Shown piece after piece: positions 1-8,120 of a DNA stretch of 64,000 nt. Under the pieces are notes generated by a model that saw only the letters and a program-made list of their open reading frames with translations, was not told where the DNA came from and made no database searches. Within the stretch, counting starts at the first letter, position 1; every line of letters begins with the position of its first letter. The stretch is taken from NCBI RefSeq assembly GCF_000359125.1, contig NZ_CAAF010000082.1:124001-188000 (forward strand), read 5' to 3'. Both the position numbers and the translations under genes were made by a program. Source of the stretch: Mesorhizobium sp. STM 4661 (GTDB lineage Bacteria; Pseudomonadota; Alphaproteobacteria; Rhizobiales; Rhizobiaceae).

Positions 1-42
1 TGCATGGCTGTGACCGAGGCATTCCTTGCCCGCCATGACTGA
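1..42 (+). CDS. C-terminal tail of a gene entering from the left (partial)
   Basis: An open frame from base 1 runs to a TGA at 40-42 and encodes only 13 residues ending in AFLARHD. The sequence resembles the final helix of alpha/beta-hydrolase or S9-type peptidase proteins, but this is too short to identify. A strong hairpin follows six bases after the stop, which supports a real gene end here. Confidence 0.35.
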   Translation, partial: CMAVTEAFLARHD

Positions 43-47
43 CCGCC

Positions 48-67
48 GTTCGCGCGATGGCGCGAAC
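48..67 (+). terminator. Hairpin downstream of the partial gene
   Basis: Perfect 8-bp inverted repeat GTTCGCGC / GCGCGAAC with a 4-base loop, without a clear T-tract. It lies between the end of the plus-strand gene at 42 and the end of the minus-strand pseudogene at 103, so it could serve as a bidirectional terminator. Confidence 0.4.
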
Positions 68-102
68 AACGCAGGAGATCGACTATTTCTTCGCCGCCAG
101 GT

Positions 103-359
103 TCAGGTAATCACCAGGCTGGAGATGAGATCGCCGTCCAGCGTGAAGGTCATGTCGCCCTCACCGTTGAAGCCATTGCCCTTCACGGCAATGCGGACCT
201 GATAGGTGTCGTCCACAGCTGCGCGATCTCTGCGCGCCCGTTGAAGGTGCGGCCCCAGTCGCTCAGCAACGCATCCGCCGTGAACGTGTCGAGAAACGCC
301 GCGGTGTCACCTTCATTGGTGGCCTCGACGAAGCGTCGGATGGGATCGGGCGGGGTCAT
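103..359 (-). pseudogene. SnoaL-like (NTF2 fold) polyketide-cyclase family protein, frameshifted
   Basis: Reading from an ATG at 359 gives MTPPDPIRRFVEATNEGDTA, a typical start of a small SnoaL/NTF2-like protein, up to about position 217. There the frame is lost. The C-terminal strand pattern (TYQVRIAVKGNGFNGEGDMT, ending SLVIT) continues in another frame to a TGA at 103. The distance between the two halves is shorter than in intact family members, so a small deletion with frameshift is likelier than one miscalled base. The start overlaps the stop of the esterase gene (TGATG), so it was the last gene of that operon. The function of the intact protein is unknown. Confidence 0.6.
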
Positions 360-1144
360 CAATCCAGCCTGTGCATCAGGTCGTCATCCAGCCAGCGGGC
401 GAAGAAATAGACCAGTTGCTTGTGCCACCATGGCCAGTCATGGCTGACATCGCCGCCCCAATAATCGACCCAGGCGGGAATGGACTTTTCGCGCAGCACC
501 TGTTCCAGCGCCCGCGTCTCGACCAGCATCCGTTCTTCCCACGCCCCCTGCCCGCAGCAGAAGATCAGCCTCAGCGCCTTCAGCCGGCCAAGCAGTTTCT
601 GATCGACGATGCCAGGCAGATAGTCGAGTGGCGAGTTGAGGAAGATGTTGCCGTCGAGCGCCTCTCCGAAGAAGTCCCGTGTCGAATAGACCCCCGACAG
701 CGCGATGACGCCGCTGCTCAGTTCCGGAAAGCGGAAGACGAAATTCGATGCGTGGTAGCCGCCCATCGAACAGCCTGAAAACAATGGCTTCAATGCCCGC
801 CCGCCATTGGCCTCGGCGGCGGTCGCCAGCAATTCGGGCAGCGCCTCCTCGCGCACATAGCGGAAATAGGCCTCGTGGCGGGCGATGCGGTCGGCTGGGT
901 CGGCATGCTTGGCGAAGAAGGATTCCGAATCGATGCCGTCGAGGGTGAACAGTTGGATACGGCCGGTGTCGATGAACTCCGAAAGCGCTGCGACCCCGCC
1001 GGAATCCTCGAACTGGTAGAACCGTCCTTGCGAGGTCGGGAACACCACCACCGGCCGGCCGGCATGGCCGTAGCGCTTGTATTCCATGTCGCGGCCAAGG
1101 TTGCGGGCAAAACCCTTGTGATAGGAGATATCCATCCGCTTCAC
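359..1144 (-). CDS. Putative esterase (alpha/beta hydrolase, esterase D-like)
   Basis: 261-residue protein of the putative esterase family (esterase D / antigen 85-like fold). The nucleophile elbow GCSMGG lies near residue 123, and the expected catalytic His appears in the late segment SHDWPWW. There is no signal peptide, so it is probably cytosolic. It starts with GTG in a 4-base overlap (GTGA) with the upstream ATP-grasp gene; an ATG three codons inside is an alternative. Co-transcription with an ATP-grasp ligase suggests the two act on one ester- or amide-linked metabolite, but the substrate cannot be read from the sequence. Confidence 0.8.
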   Translation of the reverse strand: MKRMDISYHKGFARNLGRDMEYKRYGHAGRPVVVFPTSQGRFYQFEDSGGVAALSEFIDTGRIQLFTLDGIDSESFFAKHADPADRIARHEAYFRYVREEALPELLATAAEANGGRALKPLFSGCSMGGYHASNFVFRFPELSSGVIALSGVYSTRDFFGEALDGNIFLNSPLDYLPGIVDQKLLGRLKALRLIFCCGQGAWEERMLVETRALEQVLREKSIPAWVDYWGGDVSHDWPWWHKQLVYFFARWLDDDLMHRLD

Positions 1145-2307
1145 GCCCTTTCCGCGTGGATGTAGCCGACCGCCTGGCGCAGCGCTTGGGCGTCTTTGGA
1201 GCGCATCTGATAGGCGTAGTGTCCCATGGCGCGGCTGAAAACCTCTTCTATGGCCTGATGGTGGACGATCTTGTCGCCATGGGCGGCTAGCACGTCGGCA
1301 TGGCTATGCAAATAGTGGAGGTGCCGCTTGCGGCTGGCATAGGCGGTGAAATACTTGCCCTTGTAGGGCCCGCCGGCGGCATCCCTGACCACCATCTCGG
1401 CCCACGCCGCATAGACGTCGACGTCGAACGTGTAGTTGATGGCGTCGGTCATCCAGGCGCCGGGTGGCCGCATGTTGACCTCCAGCGCGATGATACGATC
1501 GTCCTTGGTCTCGAACAGTTCGATGTGGAAGAAGCGCTCGCGCACGTCGAAGGCCCTGAGGATTTTTCTGCCGGCCTCCTCCACCGCCGGGCTGACCTCG
1601 GGAAAGCAGGTGTAGCTCATATGGCGGTCGCGGTTGACCACCTCCATGACGCTCTGGTCGTAGCGGTGGCTGGCCGCCAGCACCACCTCGCCGTCGCGGT
1701 TGACCAGCCCGTCGAAGGTCACCACCAGCCCCTCGATGAACTGCTCCATGACGAAGCTGACATCTTCCGGCTTGTCCTTGAAAAACTGGTCGAGTTCCCT
1801 CGTATTGGAAATCTTGAACGTGTTCGAGGCGCCGGAGCCGGAATCCGGCTTGACCACCACGGGATAGCCGACACGGCGGATGAAGGTCATGGCGCCGGCC
1901 CGGTCGGAGCATTTGCGCTGCGGGATGGTCTCGACGCCGCTCTTGCGGAAGAAAGCGCGCATGCGGCTCTTGCGCTTCAAATTCTTCACGAAATCGAGTT
2001 TGGTGCCAAAGATGTTGAAGTCGGTGCGGATGTTGGCTTCCAGTTCCAGCCAATGCTCGTTGAGTGACTCGAAACGGTCGATGCGGCCCCATTTGTGGAT
2101 GAAATGGCCCATCGCCCGGAACACCGGCTCGTAGTCCTCCATGTCGGCGACGCGGTAATATTCCGACAGTGCCGTCTTCAGTTTTCCGTTCAGCGCTTCA
2201 TAGGGCGCGTCGCCGATGCCGAGCACGGTGGCGCCGGCCTTCTTCAGCCGGTCGCAGAAGTCGGCGCCATTGGCCGGAAAATGCGGCGAGAAGAACACGA
2301 AATTCAC
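1141..2307 (-). CDS. ATP-grasp domain carboxylate-amine ligase-like protein
   Basis: 388 residues with the ATP-grasp layout: an N-terminal Rossmann-like part (NFVFFSPHFPANGADFCDRL), a central segment GYPVVVKPDSGSGASNTFKI with the ATP-binding lysine and glycine loop, an EQFIEG strand, and a C-terminal metal-binding EVNMRPPG. Family members join a carboxylate to an amine or thiol through an acyl-phosphate. The start is a GTG at 2307 preceded by a strong GGGGGAGG ribosome site; longer versions have no such site. It is the first gene of the operon with the esterase and the broken SnoaL-like gene. The substrate is unknown. Confidence 0.8.
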   Translation of the reverse strand: MNFVFFSPHFPANGADFCDRLKKAGATVLGIGDAPYEALNGKLKTALSEYYRVADMEDYEPVFRAMGHFIHKWGRIDRFESLNEHWLELEANIRTDFNIFGTKLDFVKNLKRKSRMRAFFRKSGVETIPQRKCSDRAGAMTFIRRVGYPVVVKPDSGSGASNTFKISNTRELDQFFKDKPEDVSFVMEQFIEGLVVTFDGLVNRDGEVVLAASHRYDQSVMEVVNRDRHMSYTCFPEVSPAVEEAGRKILRAFDVRERFFHIELFETKDDRIIALEVNMRPPGAWMTDAINYTFDVDVYAAWAEMVVRDAAGGPYKGKYFTAYASRKRHLHYLHSHADVLAAHGDKIVHHQAIEEVFSRAMGHYAYQMRSKDAQALRQAVGYIHAERA

Positions 2308-2444
2308 TGACGACCTCCCCCGGCATTGTCGCCTCGTCGACAGCCAAGTCTGACGCATTTGCCGCGTGTGGGGAAGAGCGCCCAAGACAAGCAATGGTGC
2401 AGCCCCACTTGCCTCGCTTTGCCCGCTCCTGTATGAGAACCGCC

Positions 2445-2564
2445 ATGAACACGCGCGTTCCCTTCGTTGCTTCCCGTCAGACCGGCTTTGCCGGCGAGAC
2501 CGTGCGCGCGCTTGCTTCCACCCTGCTGCTTCTCGGCCTTATCGGCGATCGCCGGGTTCGCTGA
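2445..2564 (+). CDS. Putative leuA leader peptide, leucine-rich (39 aa)
   Basis: A short ORF starting at ATG 2445 encodes 39 residues with four consecutive leucine codons (CTG CTG CTT CTC), then GGC CTT ATC (LLLLGLI), followed by an arginine-containing tail and TGA. It ends 152 bases before leuA and is immediately followed by RNA hairpins. Leucine-rich leader peptides before leuA are the hallmark of attenuation, where ribosome stalling at Leu codons changes the downstream RNA fold. The regulatory role is inferred; no homologue was searched. Confidence 0.55.
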   Translation: MNTRVPFVASRQTGFAGETVRALASTLLLLGLIGDRRVR

Positions 2565-2565
2565 A

Positions 2566-2698
2566 GGAGCGCCCGGCGGTCGAACCGCCGCTCACGCGCA
2601 CGCTCCTTGGCCAGTCAAATTGGCAAGTCACATCAAGCGAACGAAACTTTGGTAAGGCGCCGCTCGCCACCGAATCCGCCTGAAGGCGGATCCGCGAG
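2566..2698 (+). promoter_or_regulatory. Probable leuA attenuator / translation-control hairpins
   Basis: Directly after the leader stop, GGAGCG (2566) pairs with CGCTCC (2601) around an inner stem CGGCGGT/ACCGCCG. A second structure pairs GCTCGC (about 2663) with GCGAGC (about 2693) around ATCCGCC/GGCGGAT with a TGAA loop (2674-2691). This second structure ends a few bases before the leuA ribosome site (GGGAGA), so it could mask translation rather than act as a classical terminator; no T-tract is present. The mechanism is inferred. Confidence 0.45.
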
Positions 2699-2716
2699 CC
2701 GCCGGGAGAAACGACG

Positions 2717-4444
2717 ATGAACGCACGAGAAGACATCCGCGATGGCGGGGAGCCCATGGCAAAGGGCATGCCTGACGCTGCCCGCAAATATCAGCCCTAT
2801 CCGACCGTTGGCCTCACCGACCGCACCTGGCCTTCTAAAATCATCGACAAAGCGCCGATCTGGTGCTCGGTCGACCTGCGCGACGGCAATCAGGCGCTGA
2901 TCGACCCGATGGGCCACGAGCGCAAGGCGCGCATGTTCGGCCTGCTGCTCGACATGGGTTTCAAGGAGATCGAGATCGGCTTCCCGTCGGCTTCGCAGAC
3001 CGATTTCGACTTCGCCCGCTGGTGCATCGAGGAAGGCAAAGTGCCCGCCGATGTCTCGCTGCAGGTGCTGGTGCAGTGCCGGCCGGAATTGATCACCCGC
3101 ACCTTCGAGGCGCTGAGGGGTGCTACCAACCCGATCGTGCATTTCTACAACTCGACCAGCGAATTGCAGCGCCGCGTCGTCTTCGAGAAGGACGTCGCCG
3201 GCATCAAGCGGATCGCCACCGACGCGGCCAAGATGATCACCGATATGGCGGCCAGGGCCGGCGGCGGCTACCGGTTCGAATACTCGCCGGAGAGCTTCAC
3301 CGGCACCGAACTCGACGTGGCGCTCGAAATCTGCAACGCCGTCACCGAGATCGTGAAGCCGACTGAGCAGAACAAGCTGATCATCAACCTGCCGTCCACG
3401 GTCGAGATGTCGACGCCCAACATCTATGCCGACCGCATCGAATGGATGTGCCGCAACCTCGACAACCGCGAAAACCTGCTCATTTCACTGCACCCGCACA
3501 ATGATCGCGGCACCGGCATCGCCACCACTGAACTCGGCCTGATGGCAGGTGCTGATCGCGTCGAAGGCACGCTGTTCGGCAATGGCGAGCGCACCGGCAA
3601 TGTCGACATCGTCACACTGGCGCTCAACATGTACACGCAAGGCGTCGATCCCGAGCTCGATTGCTCCGACATCAACCGGATGAAGGACGTCTACGAATAT
3701 TCCAACCAGTTGAAGATCCCGGAGCGTCATCCTTATGTGGGTGAACTCGTCTACACGGCCTTTTCCGGCTCGCACCAGGATGCCATCAACAAGGGCATGA
3801 AGGCGTTGCGCAAGGCCAACACGCCGCATTGGGAAGTGCCTTATCTGCCGATCGATCCGGCCGATGTCGGCCGCAACTACGAGGCGATCATCCGCATCAA
3901 TTCGCAGTCCGGCAAGGGCGGCATCGCCTATGTGCTGCAGGCGGACTACGGCCTCCATTTGCCGCGCAACCTGCAGATCGAGTTCAGCCAGGCAATCCAG
4001 GCCATCACCGATGCCGAAGGCAAGGAGGTGCCGGCCAAGCGCATCCACGAGCGTTTTCTCGACACGTATGTCGACCAGCCCGGCGCGCGGCTGAAATTCC
4101 TCGACCATAACACCTATCCGGATACGGAAACCAAGGGGCGGCGCGTGGTGGAGGCGGTCATCCTCGACAGCGGCAAGGAAGTGACGATATCAGGCACCGG
4201 CACCGGCCCGATCGACGGCTTCGTCGATGCGCTGTCGCGCCATATCGGCATCGAGATGTCGGTGCTCGACTATTCGGAGCATTCCATGCAGCGCGGCTCC
4301 AATGCCTCGGCCATCTCCTATGTCGAGATGGAACATCCCGGCGGCAAGCTGTTCGGCGCCGGCATCAACACCAACATCGTCGCCGCTTCGCTGGAAGCGG
4401 TGGTTTCCGCCGCCAACCGCATCATCGGCCGCAAGGCGGGCTGA
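2717..4444 (+). CDS. leuA: 2-isopropylmalate synthase, first enzyme of leucine biosynthesis
   Basis: 575 residues. It condenses acetyl-CoA with 2-oxoisovalerate to 2-isopropylmalate in the cytosol. The catalytic TIM barrel is recognised by SVDLRDGNQAL, the metal/substrate HPHNDRGTG segment and the GNGERTGNVD motif. The C-terminal part (about 430-575) carries the LeuA dimer regulatory domain that gives leucine feedback. The length and sequence type match the longer LeuA subfamily. The ATG at 2717 is preceded by GGGAGA; an internal ATG at 2756 (MAKGMPDAARK) is a possible alternative start. Preceded by a leucine-rich leader ORF and RNA hairpins. Confidence 0.95.
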   Translation: MNAREDIRDGGEPMAKGMPDAARKYQPYPTVGLTDRTWPSKIIDKAPIWCSVDLRDGNQALIDPMGHERKARMFGLLLDMGFKEIEIGFPSASQTDFDFARWCIEEGKVPADVSLQVLVQCRPELITRTFEALRGATNPIVHFYNSTSELQRRVVFEKDVAGIKRIATDAAKMITDMAARAGGGYRFEYSPESFTGTELDVALEICNAVTEIVKPTEQNKLIINLPSTVEMSTPNIYADRIEWMCRNLDNRENLLISLHPHNDRGTGIATTELGLMAGADRVEGTLFGNGERTGNVDIVTLALNMYTQGVDPELDCSDINRMKDVYEYSNQLKIPERHPYVGELVYTAFSGSHQDAINKGMKALRKANTPHWEVPYLPIDPADVGRNYEAIIRINSQSGKGGIAYVLQADYGLHLPRNLQIEFSQAIQAITDAEGKEVPAKRIHERFLDTYVDQPGARLKFLDHNTYPDTETKGRRVVEAVILDSGKEVTISGTGTGPIDGFVDALSRHIGIEMSVLDYSEHSMQRGSNASAISYVEMEHPGGKLFGAGINTNIVAASLEAVVSAANRIIGRKAG

Positions 4445-4459
4445 AAAGCTCCCCGGCAA

Positions 4460-4493
4460 GAGCAAGATGAACCCGGACGGGATCATCTTGCTC
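4460..4493 (+). terminator. Perfect 11-bp hairpin downstream of leuA
   Basis: GAGCAAGATGA pairs perfectly with TCATCTTGCTC around a 12-base loop, 15 bases after the leuA stop. No T-tract follows. It resembles the short palindromic intergenic units seen at 12.5 and 13.4 kb and may be both a repeat-family member and a transcript end. Confidence 0.55.
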
Positions 4494-4629
4494 CGATCCT
4501 TGGCACCATTAACCACCGGGGGATTATCCGGTGGGGTACGCGATCGCATAATGGATGCATGCTTGTATGGCAGTGCAAGCGCTATATGATCGCGCACATA
4601 ACCTGTGCCGACTTCGGAAGGATCGACAC

Positions 4630-6408
4630 TTGCAGCATGCCACGCCTGCCGCCCCCGCAGTGCGCGAGACGTTGGAGCGATTGCTAGCCAGCGAGACGTT
4701 CGGGCGATCCGAGCGCGCGCGTAAATTGCTTCGCTACCTGGTCGAGCGCGAGCAGGCAGGCGAAGCCGACAAGCTCAAGGGCTTTTCCATCGCGATGGAT
4801 GTTTTCGGCAAGGACGGCGATTTCGATCCGTCGACCGATGCCGTGGTGCGGGTCCAGGCGGGCAGGCTGCGCGAGCTTCTGCAGCATTACTTCGCCAATG
4901 AGGGCATTGCCGAACCGATCCGCATCGCCATTCCGCGTGGCGGCTATGTCCCATCCTATGAACTCAACGCGATCCGCCTGCCGGTCGACCCCGAGCCGGC
5001 GGAATATATCGAGACGGCCGCCGAGTTGCCGGGACCGTTCGAAGGCGCCGGCATGGCCGCGCCTCCTGCATCGTTGATGTCCTCTGTCGTCCCCGAGCCG
5101 GGACATGCGCTGCGGCGCCATCTCCAGTTCTTCTGGGCGGCGATCGCTCTGGTCATCGTCATGCTGGGCGTGTTGATCCTTCGTCAGGGAAGCGGCGCAT
5201 TGCTGGCCGGAGGCGATGCCGCATCGACGGTCGAGAGCGGAGTGGCGACCGGCAGCATCGCGCCATTGGCCCCGATCGAAGCCCTTCCGCTCGTCTACAT
5301 TGCCGTGAAAGCCAACAGCGCCAAGGCGACGCGCGTCGCCGCGTCGCTGCGCGCCGGCCTCAGCAGCTTCGATACGGTCAACTTCATCGGTCGCGACGCC
5401 GACAGCCCACCCGATCCGGTCGCGGACGCAACCAGTTTCATATTCGATGTCTTGCCTGGACCGACGGCGGGCGATGTCACTGTCGAGTTGCAGAGCGTGG
5501 CGACCGGACGGGTCTTGCTGTCACGCAACCTTACTGCCGCCGACAGCACGCCCTCCGCCGTCGAGGACAGTGTCGCCGACATTTTGAGTTCGGCCGTTCC
5601 GGCCTCGGGCACGATCTACAACTATATCGAACAGAGCGGCATCCAAAACGGCCTGACGGAATGTCTGCGGCTCAACGACAAATACTATCTCGACCAGAGC
5701 GCCAAGACCCATGAGACTGCGTATCGCTGTCTCGAAAACCTGGCCAATCTGGATGCGAAGTCGTCGCTCGTCTATTCGGAACTTGCCTCCCTGCATCTCG
5801 AGGCGGTCACCGATCATTACGCCTATCCCCCCGGCGCAACAATCGAACAGGCGATGGCGCTTGCCCATCGCGCCGCGCAGATGGGGCCGACCAGTCCCTA
5901 TGCCCATCGCGTCTATGGCTACCTCTACTCGCGCCTCGGCAATTCGGAGGAATCGATCCGCTGGATGCGCAAGGCCCATGAGCTCAACCCTTATGACCTC
6001 AGCATGGCGGCCGCCTATGGCTACGGACTGATCTTCGCCGGCAAGTACAGCCAAGGCACGCCAATTCTTGCTCACGCCGTCGAAATCTCCAGCGGTCATC
6101 CGACCTGGTGGGACTACGGGCTTTTCGTCGGCGCGTTCATGCTGGGCGACATGAACAGGGCCACGATCGCCAGCGATGCGCTGCGGCCGACGGCGGCGAA
6201 ATCGCACTATCTGACCGCGCGGCTGATCGGTGCGAAGGCCGCCGGCCGCGATCAGCTGGCGCAAAAACTCGCCGACGAACTGACCGCCAAGTTCCCGAAA
6301 TTCGCAGCCGATCCGCGCGCGACTTTCGTCGACAGACGGTATCCCGCCGATCTGACCGACCGGCTGGTCGAGGCCCTGCATGCCGCCGGGATCGGCAGCG
6401 GCAGCTAA
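4630..6408 (+). CDS. Membrane-anchored TPR protein with winged-helix-like N-terminal domain
   Basis: About 592 residues. The N-terminal 100 residues (ETLERLLASETFGRSERARK ... GDFDPSTDAVVRVQAGRLRE ... IPRGGYVP) match the region that precedes the membrane helix in many rhizobial TPR/adenylate-cyclase-like proteins and looks like a DNA-binding domain. One transmembrane helix lies near residues 170-190 (FFWAAIALVIVMLGVLIL). A CadC-like periplasmic part follows, with TPR-type helices in the C-terminal half. I take a TTG at 4630 because GGAAGG lies nine bases upstream; an ATG at 4555 in the same frame has no ribosome site. CadC-like one-component signalling is possible; the ligand is unknown. Confidence 0.65.
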   Translation: MQHATPAAPAVRETLERLLASETFGRSERARKLLRYLVEREQAGEADKLKGFSIAMDVFGKDGDFDPSTDAVVRVQAGRLRELLQHYFANEGIAEPIRIAIPRGGYVPSYELNAIRLPVDPEPAEYIETAAELPGPFEGAGMAAPPASLMSSVVPEPGHALRRHLQFFWAAIALVIVMLGVLILRQGSGALLAGGDAASTVESGVATGSIAPLAPIEALPLVYIAVKANSAKATRVAASLRAGLSSFDTVNFIGRDADSPPDPVADATSFIFDVLPGPTAGDVTVELQSVATGRVLLSRNLTAADSTPSAVEDSVADILSSAVPASGTIYNYIEQSGIQNGLTECLRLNDKYYLDQSAKTHETAYRCLENLANLDAKSSLVYSELASLHLEAVTDHYAYPPGATIEQAMALAHRAAQMGPTSPYAHRVYGYLYSRLGNSEESIRWMRKAHELNPYDLSMAAAYGYGLIFAGKYSQGTPILAHAVEISSGHPTWWDYGLFVGAFMLGDMNRATIASDALRPTAAKSHYLTARLIGAKAAGRDQLAQKLADELTAKFPKFAADPRATFVDRRYPADLTDRLVEALHAAGIGSGS

Positions 6409-6528
6409 TCATTCCAAGCTGGCGCCTGATCGCGAAAATTTTACTGGCTATGGATCTAGACAAAGAGCAATCCAGCCACAATTTCAGATCCGTTCTCCCG
6501 CCCGTCTTGCAATACACCATAAAATTTC

Positions 6529-7332
6529 ATGATTTCATCCCTTTACGCTGTCGAACGGGGCACCGGCCCGAAGACGATCGTCTTCCTGCATGGCTTCGGC
6601 GGTTGCCTCGATGACTGGCGCGAGGTGATTTCGACACTCGCACCAGGAGCACGCACGCTGGCCTATGATCTTCCGGGCCACGGACTGTCGCTCGATTTCT
6701 CCGAGGGCGGTACGGCCAAGACGGCGGCTCGCGCCATTCTTGCCGATCTCGCCGCGCGCAAAATCAGGAGAGTGCATCTCACCGGTCATTCGATGGGCGG
6801 TGCAGCAGCGGTGCTGATGGCATTGGCCGAACCCGAAAAGATAGCGTCGCTGACGCTTCTGGCCCCAGGCGGCTTTGGGACGGAGATCAACGGGCCGCTG
6901 TTGCGCCGCTACGCCGCTGCTGCCGACAGAAACGAAATTCGCGCTTGCCTCGCCGCCATGTCCGGACCGCAAAGCCCGCCCTCGGAGCGTATTGTGGATG
7001 TCCATGGCGAAATGCGTGCGCGTCCTAGCCAGTTGCAGAAACTGGTCGAGATCGCGGCCGCCATGACCAGGGATGATCGCCAAGGTGTCATCCCGCGCGA
7101 ACGGCTCGAGACGCTGACCATGCCGGTGATGGTGGTTTGGGGGACCGACGACGCCGTGCTGCCCTTTACCCAGGCCGATGGCCTGCCGGCGCATTTCCAC
7201 CTGCACCATGTGCTGGAGGCCGGCCATATGCTGGTCGAGGAAGCGCCCGGCGTGATCGCGGAGACCGTCCGCCACAACATGAAACGCCGCAGTAGCCCTC
7301 TTCGGCCAAAATTTGCCGCCGCGGCGAACTGA
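6529..7332 (+). CDS. Alpha/beta hydrolase (AcoC/haloperoxidase-like)
   Basis: 267 residues with a complete alpha/beta hydrolase core. The oxyanion strand is FLHGFGG (residues 18-24), the nucleophile elbow GHSMGG near residue 87, the acid in WGTDDAVLPF near 205 and the catalytic His in EAGHMLVEEAPG near 230. It resembles AcoC-type (acetoin dehydrogenase E2-like) hydrolases, but without the lipoyl domain. There is no signal peptide. It stands alone between the TPR protein and a CtrA-box gene, so the substrate cannot be inferred. Confidence 0.75.
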   Translation: MISSLYAVERGTGPKTIVFLHGFGGCLDDWREVISTLAPGARTLAYDLPGHGLSLDFSEGGTAKTAARAILADLAARKIRRVHLTGHSMGGAAAVLMALAEPEKIASLTLLAPGGFGTEINGPLLRRYAAAADRNEIRACLAAMSGPQSPPSERIVDVHGEMRARPSQLQKLVEIAAAMTRDDRQGVIPRERLETLTMPVMVVWGTDDAVLPFTQADGLPAHFHLHHVLEAGHMLVEEAPGVIAETVRHNMKRRSSPLRPKFAAAAN

Positions 7333-7458
7333 TCCCTTCGCTGCAAAGACGTCGAGCTCTTGGACGCACCAGGTGACCTCCGGCACTCTGACGTTCTGTT
7401 TTGGCGTACTGCTCTCCTACTCGAAACTCGTCCAGCGTGCATTTTGCCGGCGATTATG

Positions 7459-7474
7459 TTAACTCGCTGTTAAC
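7459..7474 (+). promoter_or_regulatory. Perfect CtrA-binding box (TTAA-N7-TTAAC)
   Basis: The sequence TTAACTCGCTGTTAAC fits the CtrA consensus TTAA-N7-TTAAC exactly. It ends 22 bases before the ATG of the downstream gene, which would place it in or over the core promoter. ctrA itself is encoded 11 kb away. Whether it activates or represses cannot be read from the position alone. Confidence 0.65.
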
Positions 7475-7496
7475 CAACCCCGCGAGGCAAACGCCG

Positions 7497-8120
7497 ATGA
7501 AGGACGCAGGCGAGAACATCACCCAGATCGATCAGTCGCGAAAATTGTCCGACGCCATTCGCGACGTGAAAAACGCCTTCGCCGACCGCGATGACGTTGT
7601 GGTCGACATGCGCGAGGCGCATCGCATGCGGCTCGAGTTGCTTGCCGCCGAACTCGCACCCGTCTTCGCCGACGTGCCGGCCGACATGGACAATTTCGAC
7701 TTCGCCGTATCGTCCGGGCTGCAGCCGCGTCTGTGGATCGATGCCGTCAGCCACGTCGCCATGGGGCGCGACCGCCGCACCTACCGCTTTCTCAAGGACA
7801 CGCGCATCGGCCGTGTGGTGCTCGCCGAATCGACCGACATGAAACCGGTTGCCGATCAGGTGACGCGCTACGTGGCGGAGCGCGTCGTAGAACGCCAGAG
7901 AATGCTGGAAGGTGGCGTCGAGCAGGCTATCGCCGGCCTGAAACGCGCTGTTGTGCCGGAGGCCGAGCCGCCGTTGCAGGCCGCCCCACGCCGCAAGGGC
8001 TGGTCGGCTTTCCTGTCCGGCCTAGGATTGATCGCCGCGGGCGCCCTGGTCGGGCTGGTTGTCTCGGTCGTATTGTTCTGGGACCGCATCGTTGCGATGG
8101 GTTGGGGCTTTAAGCCATAG
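7497..8120 (+). CDS. Conserved hypothetical protein with C-terminal membrane anchor, likely CtrA-regulated
   Basis: 207 residues and no recognised enzymatic motif. The N-terminal three quarters are soluble, with acidic/basic helices (DAIRDVKNAFADRDDVVVDM). Residues about 175-198 form one transmembrane helix (FLSGLGLIAAGALVGLVVSV), followed by a short tail, so it is probably a tail-anchored inner-membrane protein. The ATG at 7497 has GAGG nine bases upstream. A perfect CtrA box lies just upstream, which points to a role in cell cycle, envelope or motility control. Its end overlaps the convergent phosphoesterase gene by 11 bases. The function is unknown. Confidence 0.7.
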   Translation: MKDAGENITQIDQSRKLSDAIRDVKNAFADRDDVVVDMREAHRMRLELLAAELAPVFADVPADMDNFDFAVSSGLQPRLWIDAVSHVAMGRDRRTYRFLKDTRIGRVVLAESTDMKPVADQVTRYVAERVVERQRMLEGGVEQAIAGLKRAVVPEAEPPLQAAPRRKGWSAFLSGLGLIAAGALVGLVVSVVLFWDRIVAMGWGFKP

